From: Thermococcus zilligii AN1
GTDB taxonomy: Archaea; Methanobacteriota_B; Thermococci; Thermococcales; Thermococcaceae
Assembly: GCF_000258515.1 (NCBI RefSeq)
Contig: NZ_AJLF01000001.1
Coordinates: 558,001 to 622,000 of the forward strand
Reading direction: 5' to 3'
Length of the DNA: 64,000 bases
Under the pieces are notes generated by a model. It searched no databases and was not told the origin of the DNA. It saw nothing but the letters and a program-made list of their open reading frames with translations. Made by a program: the position numbers and the translations under genes. Below are positions 23,709-31,671 of the stretch, piece by piece. Numbering within the stretch: the first letter of the stretch is position 1; each line of letters opens with the position of its first letter.

Positions 23709-24212
23709 ATGGGGTACAGGTATCGGGTGCTCTACTACACCTATCCCGACGACCCGGAGACCGTTTCGGAGCTCAAGGGGAAGCTGAGGAACTATACTTT
23801 CCTCTTCAACCCCGACAGGACTTCTCTCCACGATGCCCTCCTGATGACGGTTATGACGGGCGGGGAAGCGGTCATCGCGAGGTCTGGGGATAAGTTTCTC
23901 ATAGCCCCCCTCCAGGATGTCCCGCCCGGCTGGACCTCCGGCGAGGAGTTTCTGATCGGCAGGGGGAGGGGCCTTGAAAAGGTTGTCGGGGAGATCGTGG
24001 GGAAAGAAAAGGCGAACACCACCGCGAAAGGCGCCCTGGTGGTTGGCCTAATACTCCTGGTATCCTACGCCGGCTACCGTTTTCACGCCCTTGAAATTAT
24101 TAACCACCTTCTCCTCTTTGCGGGTGTTTTCCTGAGCCTTCTCGGCGGAATGTTAAAGGGCTATCGGAAGGAAAAGGTCAGAGCATCGGCTCCTCCTCAC
24201 CGCTCGGAGTGA
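23709..24212 (+). CDS. membrane protein of unknown function
   Basis: A 167-residue protein with a soluble N-terminal domain of about 105 residues (GYRYRVLYYTYPDDPETVSEL, then SLHDALLMTVMTGGEAVIARSG) and two closely spaced transmembrane helices (GALVVGLILLVSYAGYRF and HLLLFAGVFLSLLGGML). The tail is short and basic. I recognise no family. The start ATG 23709 is 31 bases after gatE, without a strong binding site. Its last 30 bases overlap a C/D sRNA candidate on the opposite strand. Confidence 0.55.
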   Translation: MGYRYRVLYYTYPDDPETVSELKGKLRNYTFLFNPDRTSLHDALLMTVMTGGEAVIARSGDKFLIAPLQDVPPGWTSGEEFLIGRGRGLEKVVGEIVGKEKANTTAKGALVVGLILLVSYAGYRFHALEIINHLLLFAGVFLSLLGGMLKGYRKEKVRASAPPHRSE

Positions 24213-24232
24213 GGGAAAAACTCATCATCCCA
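24178..24232 (-). ncRNA. candidate C/D box sRNA
   Basis: On the minus strand: box C ATGATGA (24228-24222, perfect), a 12-nt guide, a weak box D' CTCC (24209-24206), a 5-nt spacer, box C' GTGAGGA (24200-24194, one base off), a 12-nt guide GGAGCCGATGCT and box D CTGA (24181-24178). A TATA-like ATTAAAAGG (24259-24251) is 26 bases before box C. Flanks pair only weakly (GGG with CCT). Spacing is exact, but D' is poor, I do not recognise the targets, and half the RNA is antisense to the end of a coding region. Confidence 0.42.
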
Positions 24233-24413
24233 TCCCGGGATGGCAAAACGCCTTTTAATGCTTTCCCCGGAAAATTCTTTCAAGTCCCGCGGGGTTGCAC
24301 CTCCCATGGGAGCCGGCGGGAAAGCACAGGGGGATAGCCCCCCTTTCCCCGAACACTGAAATCGACGTGGCAGGGGTCAGGATTTTTAAAGGGTTCAGGC
24401 CAAGGAGACCGCG
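24213..24413. other. intergenic region rich in GC palindromes
   Basis: Besides the start of the C/D candidate it contains CCATCCCGGGATGG (about 24230-24243), CTCCCATGGGAG inside a TCCCGC/GCGGGA helix (about 24284-24333) and GGGGG-ATAG-CCCCC. A structured RNA is possible, but no ACA or C/D pattern fits on either strand. The last 30 bases hold the TATA box of the next gene. Confidence 0.35.
24383..24390 (+). promoter_or_regulatory. TATA box of GT2 gene (leaderless)
   Basis: TTTTTAAA is centred 27 bases before ATG 24414, and no ribosome binding site lies between them. Confidence 0.45.
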
Positions 24414-25457
24414 ATGGTGATTGAGTTCCTCCTGCTCATAATACTGGCATGGGACGGCTATTTTTTTCTGAAGTACCTGGTGAGCCTTACGGAGGTCTCA
24501 AAAACATCGGCCGTATGGCCAAAAGTGAGCCTGCTCATGCCAGCATACAACGAGGAAAAAAACATAGGAGAAGCCATAAGGGCGGCTTTAAACCTCGATT
24601 ATCCCGACTTTGAGGTCATCGTAATCGATGACGGTTCCCGGGATAGGACATACGAGGTGGCCTTAACTTTCAAGAACCCCCGCCTGAAGGTCGTGAGGAT
24701 ACCCCACTCGGGGAAGGCCGGGGCCCTGAACGAGGGTCTTAAGCTTTCCTCCGGCGAGATAATAGTGACCACGGACGCGGACGGCATGCTGGAGGAGAAA
24801 GCCCTGAAAGGTCTTGTCGGGCGCTTTTATGCGGACGATGTGGTGGGGGTCGGCGGCCAGGTTCGCGTCCAGCCGAGGAGCTTCCTTGAGGTTATTCAGG
24901 ACATAGAACACCTTAGAATAGCCATGTTCAGAAGGGCCCACGAGCTCGAAAACCTCAGCGTGGCACCCGGACCGATAGCGGCCTTCAGGAGAAAGGCCCT
25001 TGAGGCCATCGGTGGCTTCGTGAATGACCCGGTTGAGGATTACGCAACGACGATAGCCCTGAAGGGTCTTGGAAAAGTCGTCTACTCGCCCAAAGCCAGG
25101 TGCTGGGTCAGAATGCCAACTACACTGGTAAAGCTCTGGAGACAGAGGAAGAGGTGGTTCCTTGGTGATCTCCCAAAGCTCGGCGGCGGCCCGTTAAAGG
25201 AGAAGGTTTTCCTTGGCATAAGCGATGCCGTTGCCCTCTTCGATGTCCTCTTCCCAATATTGGCCATTCTCGCGGGAAAATTTGCACTGCTTGCTGTTTT
25301 CTTGCTCTTTGAGGTCCTTACCATGGCGGCCGTTGTGGCCGTGGAGGGTGGATCCCCGGTGGAAGTTCTGGCCTTCCCCTTCGTCCTGTGGTTTCTGGCA
25401 CTCTTTTACCTGACGCTCCACGTTTATGGCTACCTCCACCTGCTCTTAAAGCAATAA
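24414..25457 (+). CDS. membrane-bound family 2 glycosyltransferase
   Basis: A 347-residue processive-type GT2. One N-terminal transmembrane helix is followed by the catalytic GT-A domain: VSLLMPAYNEEKNIGEAI, IVIDDGSRDRTYE (about residue 64), the DxD-like TTDADGM (about 122), the catalytic-base region DPVEDYATTIALK (about 205) and RQRKRWFLGD, equivalent to QxxRW. Two or three transmembrane helices close the protein. This is the order of hyaluronan, chitin and cellulose synthase relatives, so it probably extends or transfers sugar at the membrane using a nucleotide sugar. The product is unknown. Confidence 0.82.
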   Translation: MVIEFLLLIILAWDGYFFLKYLVSLTEVSKTSAVWPKVSLLMPAYNEEKNIGEAIRAALNLDYPDFEVIVIDDGSRDRTYEVALTFKNPRLKVVRIPHSGKAGALNEGLKLSSGEIIVTTDADGMLEEKALKGLVGRFYADDVVGVGGQVRVQPRSFLEVIQDIEHLRIAMFRRAHELENLSVAPGPIAAFRRKALEAIGGFVNDPVEDYATTIALKGLGKVVYSPKARCWVRMPTTLVKLWRQRKRWFLGDLPKLGGGPLKEKVFLGISDAVALFDVLFPILAILAGKFALLAVFLLFEVLTMAAVVAVEGGSPVEVLAFPFVLWFLALFYLTLHVYGYLHLLLKQ

Positions 25458-25498
25458 GCGCCGGCTACAAAAAGAGGTCAGGGAGAGGCCCGGTCTTT

Positions 25499-26399
25499 TC
25501 ACCCCGCCCCCAGGTAGCCCTCAAAGACCTCCACGTATTTAAACCCGTCATCGGGGAAGATGAGGACGTAGGTGCCCCCGCCGAACTCCTCAGAGACCCT
25601 CTCGTAGGCCTTCACTACAGCGCCGGAGCTAAGCCCTATCAGCAGGCCGTCCCTCCGAGCGACGGCTATGGATCCCTCTATGGCCTCTCTCTGCGTTACC
25701 TCAACGACGCGGTCTACCTTCACCTGGGGGTACCACTTCTGGCCGGTTTCGAGGCGCTTTATCCCCGGGATTTTCTCCCCCTTGGCAGGCACGACACCGA
25801 CGACATGGACATCGTAGCGCTCCTTCAGGTACTTGGCTATGCCCGCTATGTGGCCCGAAGTTCCAATCCCGGCTATTAGCACGTCTGGCTCCTTCCCGAT
25901 GCTCCGCAGCTGCTCCTCGATCTCCCTGGCGGTAATGCGGTAGTGGACGTCAAAGTTGTCGTCGTTCTCGAACTGGTTCAGGTTGGCCGCTCCTGCTTTC
26001 CTGGCCTCTTCCTTAACGAACCCGACCATCTCGGTGTCAATGGTCTCGAAGTCCGTGACAACGACCTCTGCCCCGAGAACCCTCAGGAGAACCTGCGTGG
26101 CCTTTGGGGTCGGCTTCGGGAGGTAAGCGCGGAACTTTATACCAAAGACATTGCTCAAAGCGGCGAGGGAGATACCGGTGTTGCCGGAGCTTGCCTCAAA
26201 AAGGGCCCTTCCGTTGATGTCCCCGCGCTCCATCGCGCGCAGAAGCATGTTGAAAACGGTTCTGTCCTTTATGCTCCTGCTGAAGGGGTTAAAGAACTCC
26301 AGCTTGGCAAAAGACATCCCCCCGCTCAAAGGAAAGCCGCACAAGGGGGGTGGGCTTGTACTTCTCGTACAGCTCAAGGGTGCTCTTGAACACGTTCAT
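25499..26399 (-). pseudogene. cysteine synthase-like PLP enzyme with a one-base frameshift
   Basis: The C-terminal 280 residues are a cysteine synthase / O-phosphoserine sulfhydrylase: the PLP Lys lies in NPFSRSIKDRT, the substrate loop in EASSGNTGISLAAL, the phosphate loop in GIGTSGHIAGIAKYL and the end in GLSSGAV. The true N-terminus lies in another frame: ATG 26399 reads MNVFKSTLELYEKYKPTPLV then RLSFERGDVF. One extra base in the A-run at 26309-26312 (a T-run on the coding strand) joins the two frames as GDVF-AKLEFFNP. The total, 901 bases, is one more than a whole number of codons. If the base is real the gene is broken; a sequencing error is equally possible. Confidence 0.85.
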
Positions 26400-26484
26400 T
26401 TGCCATCACCGGAAAGAAATCCTGGGGCCCCTTTAAAAGCGTTCCTAAAACGAGCAGTTATACACAGAAATGGGTAAACGCTGA

Positions 26485-26572
26485 TGGTGCGGGGGCGGGG
26501 ATTTGAACCCCGGAACCCCTGCGGGACGGGACCCTAAATCCCGCGCCTTTGGCCAGGCTCGGCTACCCCCGC
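26485..26572 (-). tRNA. tRNA-Leu (anticodon UAG)
   Basis: An 88-base class II tRNA on the minus strand. Acceptor GCGGGGG (26572-26566) pairs with CCCCCGC (26495-26489) and is followed by an encoded CCA with discriminator A. The anticodon stem CGGGA/TCCCG holds the loop TTTAGGG, giving anticodon TAG. A long variable arm and the T arm CGGGG-TTCAAAT-CCCCG follow. The long variable arm and anticodon identify Leu. A TATA-like TTTTTAAC (26604-26597) is 27 bases upstream of the 5' end. No intron is seen. Confidence 0.96.
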
Positions 26573-26614
26573 GCCGGTTTAACTCATGGGGGTGATGTTA
26601 AAAAGTTTTTGGGT

Positions 26615-27265
26615 TCAGAGGAAGCCCGTCTTTTTGAGTCCCCTCGCGTTGAGTTCCTCGTCTATTATCCTCCTGACGGTGCCCTCCAAGGTCTCACCCA
26701 CCAGGCCCTCCACCAGTTTTCTGATGCCGTCTATGTCCTCTCTCATACCCTCAAGAACCCTTATGTACTCCCTGGCCATCTCGAGCTCACCCTCCTGTTT
26801 GAGAATCTGCTCTTTGAGGTGCTCAAAGTCCTCCTTCATAACCTCACAGCGCCTCAGCTCCCGCTGGGCCTCATCGAGCTGTCTCCTGAGTGAGGTAACT
26901 TCCTCCCTGAGTGAGCTAACCACCGCCTCCTTTTCTCTCAGCTGGGTCAGAACTTCTTCGTACTTGCCCCTGAGCTGGGTAAGGTTTTCTATCTCTCTCA
27001 GCGGTGGAACTTTCCCGTCCCCTATTATTATAACGTCCGGGCCAACGTTGACGATATCGCCTGGCTCTATCGTAAGCTTGGTCTCGCTGGTAAGCATGCC
27101 CTGGCCCTTTCCCAGGTTTTCCACTACCTTCATCTTCAGTATGAAGAAGAACCTGTCCCCCTCGACCTCTACGTTTATATCGGTCACGTAACCGAGTATC
27201 TTTCCGGTGGTAAGGGAAACAACGAATTTGCTAATTAGCTGGTTCGCCTTCTCACTCGCAACCAT
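26615..27265 (-). CDS. PRC-barrel protein with long C-terminal coiled coil
   Basis: A 216-residue protein. Residues 1-95 look like a PRC-barrel: KFVVSLTTGKILGYVTDINVEVEG, with a second half ETKLTIEPGDIVNVGPDVIIIG. Residues about 100-190 are a heptad-rich coiled coil (LREKEAVVSSLREEVTSLRRQL and following) and the tail is a short helical domain. The domain order suggests a scaffold or partner-binding protein. ATG 27265 has GAGGGTGGG four bases upstream; a longer reading is unlikely. The gene runs into the tRNA promoter region. Confidence 0.65.
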   Translation of the reverse strand: MVASEKANQLISKFVVSLTTGKILGYVTDINVEVEGDRFFFILKMKVVENLGKGQGMLTSETKLTIEPGDIVNVGPDVIIIGDGKVPPLREIENLTQLRGKYEEVLTQLREKEAVVSSLREEVTSLRRQLDEAQRELRRCEVMKEDFEHLKEQILKQEGELEMAREYIRVLEGMREDIDGIRKLVEGLVGETLEGTVRRIIDEELNARGLKKTGFL

Positions 27266-27360
27266 GAACCCACCCTCATTATTTTGTTCCAAGGGGATAC
27301 TTAACTTTTCCGGGCGTTTAGCTTATAACCCCTTCTCCCAGATCTGCGGTGGGATGGGAG

Positions 27361-27933
27361 ATGATAATATTTGTGGGGCGCTCCAACGTGGGAAAGAGCA
27401 CGCTGATATACCAATTAACCGGAAAAAAAGTTCGCAGGGGCAAACGCCCTGGCGTAACGAGAAGGCCGGTCGAAGTGGAATGGGGGGGCAGAAAGGTTGT
27501 GGACATGCCCGGCTTTGGGTTCATGGGCGGCCTGCCAGAAGAGGTTCAGGAGCGGGTTAAGGACGAGATCGTCAGGTTCATAGAGGAGAACGCCGAGAAA
27601 ATCGAGCTGGCCGTTCTGGTTGTGGACGGAAAATCCGCCCCCGAGATAATAGAGAGGTGGGAGAAGAGGGGGGAGATACCCATAGACGTTGAGTTTTATT
27701 CATTTCTTCGGGAACTTGGAATTCCGACGATAGTGGCGGTCAACAAGGTGGACAGGGTCAAAAATCCGGAGCAAACGCTCGGATTCCTGGCCGAGAAGAT
27801 GGGTATTAGGCCAGAAGAGAGGGAAGAGGTAATGATTCCGGTATCGGCTAAATTCGGCACGAACGTTGACCTCCTCAGGAGGGAGATCATAAAAAGAGTT
27901 GAAGGAACTCAGAGAACCTCAAGAACAACGTGA
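27361..27933 (+). CDS. engB: GTP-binding protein EngB (YihA family)
   Basis: A 190-residue TrmE-Era-EngA-EngB-Septin class GTPase. It starts right at the first strand: IIFVGRSNVGKSTLIYQL (G1), GVTRRPVEVEW (G2 Thr), VDMPGFGFM (G3 with the EngB-type DMPGFG), AVNKVDRVK (G4) and IPVSAKFG (G5). EngB proteins help assemble the large ribosomal subunit in bacteria; archaeal forms are presumed similar. ATG 27361 is six bases after GGTGG. Its last 25 bases overlap the convergent regulator gene. Confidence 0.85.
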   Translation: MIIFVGRSNVGKSTLIYQLTGKKVRRGKRPGVTRRPVEVEWGGRKVVDMPGFGFMGGLPEEVQERVKDEIVRFIEENAEKIELAVLVVDGKSAPEIIERWEKRGEIPIDVEFYSFLRELGIPTIVAVNKVDRVKNPEQTLGFLAEKMGIRPEEREEVMIPVSAKFGTNVDLLRREIIKRVEGTQRTSRTT

Positions 27934-28370
27934 GTCACCGTTTCTTTAACCCCCTCAATGGAGGCTATCTCCTCCAGTATCTTGTCGAGATGTCCCTTGT
28001 CGGCCTCGATGATGAGGTCTATGTCCCCGGTGACGCGGTAGATCCTCTTTACGTTCATCTTTTTGATTTCTGCGTAAACTTGTTTCCTCTTCGTCGGCTC
28101 TATTCTGACGAAGATAAAGACGCCACCTCTTTTCTCCCCAAGGAGTTCGAGGGCTTTCTCCGTCAGGTCTATGAAGCCCCTGCCGGTTCTGATGTAGCCA
28201 AGCTCCTTGAGGATCTTGAGGTGATTGCTGAGGGCCTGCCTCGTTACCCCCAGCTCCTTAGCCAGGTCATCCTGGGTCTTTTCAACGGTGTGAACTTCAA
28301 TCGGTTTCCCTTCATCGTAAAGTTTCTTCAGGAGCTTCATCTGTTTGGGTGTGAGGGAGCCTTTCTCCAC
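27909..28370 (-). CDS. HTH regulator with Lrp-like ligand domain
   Basis: A 153-residue protein. The N-terminal winged helix (LTPKQMKLLKKLYDEG ... KTQDDLAKELGVTRQALSNHLKILKELGYI) resembles ArsR/MarR-like DNA-binding domains. The C-terminal part (KRIYRVTGDIDLIIEADKGHLDKIL ... ETVTHVVLEV) resembles the RAM domain of Lrp proteins. It is thus a regulator that probably senses a small ligand. I place the start at GTG 28370, six bases after GGAGGTG. A perfect dyad, GTAAA-C-TTTAC, lies 54 bases upstream next to its TATA element and may be its own operator. Confidence 0.75.
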   Translation of the reverse strand: MEKGSLTPKQMKLLKKLYDEGKPIEVHTVEKTQDDLAKELGVTRQALSNHLKILKELGYIRTGRGFIDLTEKALELLGEKRGGVFIFVRIEPTKRKQVYAEIKKMNVKRIYRVTGDIDLIIEADKGHLDKILEEIASIEGVKETVTHVVLEVL

Positions 28371-28423
28371 AGATAGCACCTCCGACCACGACTTTTCAGC
28401 GTTAAAGTCCCGATTTTTTATTT

Positions 28424-28434
28424 GTAAACTTTAC
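28424..28434. promoter_or_regulatory. palindrome GTAAA-C-TTTAC in regulator promoter
   Basis: A perfect 5-bp inverted repeat with one central base lies immediately upstream of the A+T-rich TATA candidate (CAAATAAAAAATC on the minus strand) of the HTH/RAM regulator. Its place fits an autoregulatory operator. Confidence 0.35.
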
Positions 28435-28496
28435 GTTTGGGCACTGCAGGGAAGAGTTTTATAAACCTTTCCCGAAAGCTAACCGGGGGGAGTGAC

Positions 28497-29570
28497 ATGG
28501 AGCAAATAAACAAAGCGGGCTACACAACGGAAGTTCCGGAGGATAGACTTTCCCTGGTCGGTCTTCTCGACGAGATCGGTTCCGGGAGGATAATTTTTAT
28601 AGGTGATGTTGACAGCGGAAAGACCACGACCGTTTCCTATGTGGCAAATTCCCTTTTATCAATGGGTTATAGAGTGGCCGTGGTGGACAGCGATGTTGGA
28701 CAGAAGAGCATACTCCCTCCGGCTACGGTGAGCCTCGGCATTCTTGACGGGCCCGTGGCCCACATAGGCGAGGCGGTTCCGGTGGCCCATTATTTCATCG
28801 GGACGACAACTCCTTCACAGTACATCGGAGAGACGGTGGTGGGGGTTAAAAGGCTCGCTGATATAGGTTCAAAGATGGCGGACTTCGTTCTGATCGATAC
28901 AACGGGGTTCGTTAGCGGGCCCGGACTTGAGCTAAAGCGCATGAAAGTTGAACTCCTGAGGCCAGAGTTAGTAGTTTTTATAGGGGAGGGTGAAGATCTT
29001 CGCAGGCTCGAAAGTTCGATTGGCTCTCTTGCCAGGGTCTTTCACGCTGAGAAAAGCAGGCTTGTAAGGCCCTATTCTCATGAGGAGAGAAAGATAATAA
29101 GGGCCGCAAAGTGGCGGGCATACTTCTCGGGGTCCCGGATGGTGGAAGTCGACCTGAACGAGTTCCCCGTTTCCGGGACAGCCATGTTCGCCGGCAGACC
29201 CCTGCTTCAGGAGGAAATAGAGCTGATCGGAAAGCTCCACGAATGGGTAGTCTTCACCGGCTGGAAGAACAGAGAAGGCTACGTCGTCGTGAAGGCCGAG
29301 TCAGGAAGACCCAAGTCCTACAACTGGTCGGTCATCAAAGCAATAGACATCGAGAAGCTGAGCAACTTACTCGTTGGCTTTATAGATGGGGAAGGCCTCT
29401 GCCTTGGCCTCGGGATCATAAAATGGCCGAAGCTCAGCAGCGGAAAACTGGAGATCCTGACCCCCCTGACTGACGAAGAACTGGCAAGGGCACGTGAAAT
29501 CCGGCTCGGAAGGATAAGGGTAACTGAAGAGGGGGAGGAGCTGGAACTCCTCAGAAGGGAGGAGCTTTAG
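28497..29570 (+). CDS. Clp1/Grc3-type polynucleotide 5'-hydroxyl kinase
   Basis: A 357-residue P-loop protein. After a short lead, FIGDVDSGKTTTVSYVANSL is the Walker A/P-loop (about residue 35), VVDSDVGQKSILPP is the second acidic motif, ADFVLIDTTGFVSG is the Walker B region and RLVRPYSHEER follows the lid. The length and motifs match the archaeal Clp1 homologue of Pyrococcus, which phosphorylates RNA and DNA 5'-OH ends in RNA processing. ATG 28497 is preceded by GGGGGAGTGAC. The TATA-like TTTTATAAA at about 28457 gives a short leader. Confidence 0.88.
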   Translation: MEQINKAGYTTEVPEDRLSLVGLLDEIGSGRIIFIGDVDSGKTTTVSYVANSLLSMGYRVAVVDSDVGQKSILPPATVSLGILDGPVAHIGEAVPVAHYFIGTTTPSQYIGETVVGVKRLADIGSKMADFVLIDTTGFVSGPGLELKRMKVELLRPELVVFIGEGEDLRRLESSIGSLARVFHAEKSRLVRPYSHEERKIIRAAKWRAYFSGSRMVEVDLNEFPVSGTAMFAGRPLLQEEIELIGKLHEWVVFTGWKNREGYVVVKAESGRPKSYNWSVIKAIDIEKLSNLLVGFIDGEGLCLGLGIIKWPKLSSGKLEILTPLTDEELARAREIRLGRIRVTEEGEELELLRREEL

Positions 29571-29614
29571 CAAAGCTTTTTAACCCCGCCCATGAACTCA
29601 GTTAGGTGTCCCTA

Positions 29615-30445
29615 ATGGAGTTGAAGGCTTTCATCGAGATCACGAGGCCGCATAACTGCCTGCTGGCCGGTCTTGTTGGCGTCCTCGGTTCAATAGTAGC
29701 GGCAGGGCACCTCCCGAGCGCCGGTAAAACAGCGCTGGTCTTCCTTGTTGTTGTTCTGGGCTGTGCCGGCGGAAACACAATAAACGACTACTTCGACTAC
29801 GAGATAGACAAAATAAACCGCCCCGATAGACCGCTCCCCAGGGGTGCAATGAAAAGATCAACGGCTCTGTGGTATTCGTTCCTCCTATTCGCTGCTGGGT
29901 TAGCTTTCTCGGTTTTCATAAGCCCCTATGCTTTCCTGTTTGCGCTGGTGGCGTACGCTGCAATGGTAATCTACGCCTGGAAGCTCAAACCCACGCCGCT
30001 GATAGGCAACCTTGTCGTTGCGGCCTTAACGGGTGCAACCCCGCTCTACGGTGCATTGGGTGTTGGAGAAATTGGCCTCGCGGGGACTCTTGCCCTCTGT
30101 GCCTTTCTGGTAAACGTGGCCAGAGAAATCGTGAAGGACATTGAAGACGTTGAGGGAGACCTGGAAAAAGGCGCCAGAACCCTTCCGATACTCATCGGAA
30201 AAAGAAAAGCGGCCTACCTCGCTTCCTTCTTTGGAGTCCTGACAGTCATTGCGTCCTTTCTCCCCGTTAAAGCGGGTGTTGGCGTTGGATACTACGCCAT
30301 GCTTCCCGTGGATGCGATAATCCTCTATGCCAGCTACATAATCCTGGGGGATCAGAGCAAAGAAACCGCCCACAGGTCCCAGTTACTGCTCAAAGTGAGC
30401 ATATTCCTGGCCGTTGCGGCCTTTCTCATGGCAGCAGTTGTGTGA
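29615..30445 (+). CDS. digeranylgeranylglyceryl phosphate synthase (UbiA family)
   Basis: A 276-residue UbiA prenyltransferase with about eight to nine transmembrane helices. The first Asp-rich motif is NDYFDYEIDKINRPDRPLP (about residues 60-78) and the second is DIEDVEGDLEKGARTLP (about 175-191), which bind the Mg-diphosphate. In archaea the enzyme adds the second geranylgeranyl chain to make the core of ether lipids. It sits in the membrane. ATG 29615 follows GGTG at seven bases. A small gene of unknown function follows after ten bases. Confidence 0.88.
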   Translation: MELKAFIEITRPHNCLLAGLVGVLGSIVAAGHLPSAGKTALVFLVVVLGCAGGNTINDYFDYEIDKINRPDRPLPRGAMKRSTALWYSFLLFAAGLAFSVFISPYAFLFALVAYAAMVIYAWKLKPTPLIGNLVVAALTGATPLYGALGVGEIGLAGTLALCAFLVNVAREIVKDIEDVEGDLEKGARTLPILIGKRKAAYLASFFGVLTVIASFLPVKAGVGVGYYAMLPVDAIILYASYIILGDQSKETAHRSQLLLKVSIFLAVAAFLMAAVV

Positions 30446-30455
30446 GGTGAGAGGT

Positions 30456-30836
30456 ATGGAGTTTAAGGAGGAAATCCTGAGGGCCCTCGAAGGGGACGAA
30501 CTCTGGACTGTCCTCACTTTTAAAACCCCCCACGGACCGGGGGTGACCCTTCAGAAGCTTGCGGACATCGTTGAGGAGGCCGGCTGGAAAGTCCTCTTTA
30601 AGGCCAACTGGTGGACCGCGGACATACCCTACGGCCTCGCCAGACTCGACCTCAAAAAAGGAGAGAGGGAGAAGATACTCCTCGGGAAGTGGATACTCGG
30701 GGATAAATTCCTCCTGATAAAGCTCGAAAACCTGCCCTTAGAACAGGGGCGCGAGGAGTTCTTCAGGATGGTGGACAGCATAGCCTCGACGCTGATCCAC
30801 GACCCGGTTATAAGGACCATGAGGGAGCAGTACTGA
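30456..30836 (+). CDS. small soluble protein of unknown function
   Basis: A 126-residue protein with mixed helix and strand. It has an N-terminal helix (EEILRALEGDELWTVLTF), a segment GPGVTLQKLADIVEEAGW that resembles a helix-turn-helix, the strand-like KVLFKANWWTADIPYGLARL, and a C-terminal helix (EEFFRMVDSIASTLIHD). I recognise no family. The start ATG 30456 has GTGAGGTGAGAGG upstream. Its place ten bases after the DGGGP synthase suggests co-expression. It converges with rpa32. Confidence 0.55.
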   Translation: MEFKEEILRALEGDELWTVLTFKTPHGPGVTLQKLADIVEEAGWKVLFKANWWTADIPYGLARLDLKKGEREKILLGKWILGDKFLLIKLENLPLEQGREEFFRMVDSIASTLIHDPVIRTMREQY

Positions 30837-30864
30837 TTCTTCTCCTTTTATAAAATGAAAAAGT

Positions 30865-31671
30865 TCATAGGGGCTCGTAGTAGCCCGTTTCGGGCTCGTA
30901 GATTTCTCCCTCCGCAAGAAGGCGTGTTATGGCCTCTTCTATGAGCTCTTCACTGAACTCCTGGGAGAGCTTCTTAACGATGAACCTGTGGGACAGAGGC
31001 TTGGCCTTTTCCTTCAGCAGATCCATGACCGCCTTTTTGGCTTTTTCAAGTTCCGGGTTTTCTTCTGGTTTCTCCTCTTCGACTTCCTCCTCGAAGAGCT
31101 CTTCCTCAACCTCGGCACTCCTATGCTCGAGCATCAGGGTGTAGAGCTCGTCTATGGTGAGGAGAAGGTCTTCGCTGACTCCTTTGTTCTTGGCTATAAC
31201 CTTGGCCTTCGCCGTTATTCCGTAGAGGTCGTATATCTCAAAGGCCGCCCTGGCCTTTACTGCGTGTTCTGCCTTTTCCTTCAGCGTCTCAAAGCGGTGG
31301 AGGATCATCATGTTGGGATCCACCCTGGCAACGCCCTCCACAAGTATCTGCTTGTCGTCGCGCCACTCCGCTACTTTTCCTATGACCTGAACGAGGTCAC
31401 CTTTCCTGACGAGCTTGACGAAGCGGGTATCGTCCCGGAAGGCAAGGGCCCATATTGTACCAGTTCCATCATCGAGCTGGAACTTTCCGTAGGTCTCGTC
31501 CTCGCTGATGAAAGGTTCCCTGACGACTGTGGCAACGATCTTTACGCGGTAAACCTTCCTTGCATCCTTTGTTATCAGGTAGTTGGGTTCAAGGTCCCCG
31601 TCGCTTTTGATGTAGTAGCCATCGAGAATATCGCTGATGTAGAGCCTGTTCGCAGGGAGGCGCTTTTTCAT
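30865..31671 (-). CDS. rpa32: replication protein A subunit RPA32
   Basis: A 268-residue OB-fold protein, third gene of the rpa operon. The OB fold spans residues about 40-125 (VYRVKIVATVVREPFISED, then GKFQLDDGTGTIWALAFRD and GDLVQVIGKVAEWRD). An acidic linker of Glu and Val follows (about 185-205), then a winged helix (VMDLLKEKAKPLSHRFIVKK). This matches archaeal RPA32, which with RPA14 and RPA41 forms the heterotrimeric ssDNA-binding protein for replication and repair. It overlaps rpa14 by four bases. Confidence 0.93.
   Translation of the reverse strand: MKKRLPANRLYISDILDGYYIKSDGDLEPNYLITKDARKVYRVKIVATVVREPFISEDETYGKFQLDDGTGTIWALAFRDDTRFVKLVRKGDLVQVIGKVAEWRDDKQILVEGVARVDPNMMILHRFETLKEKAEHAVKARAAFEIYDLYGITAKAKVIAKNKGVSEDLLLTIDELYTLMLEHRSAEVEEELFEEEVEEEKPEENPELEKAKKAVMDLLKEKAKPLSHRFIVKKLSQEFSEELIEEAITRLLAEGEIYEPETGYYEPL

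Noticed and set aside
24283-24360. H/ACA-like reading of the GC-rich palindromes before the GT2 gene
   Set aside because: The ACA is four bases away from the stem and no guide pockets form; other foldings are equally good.
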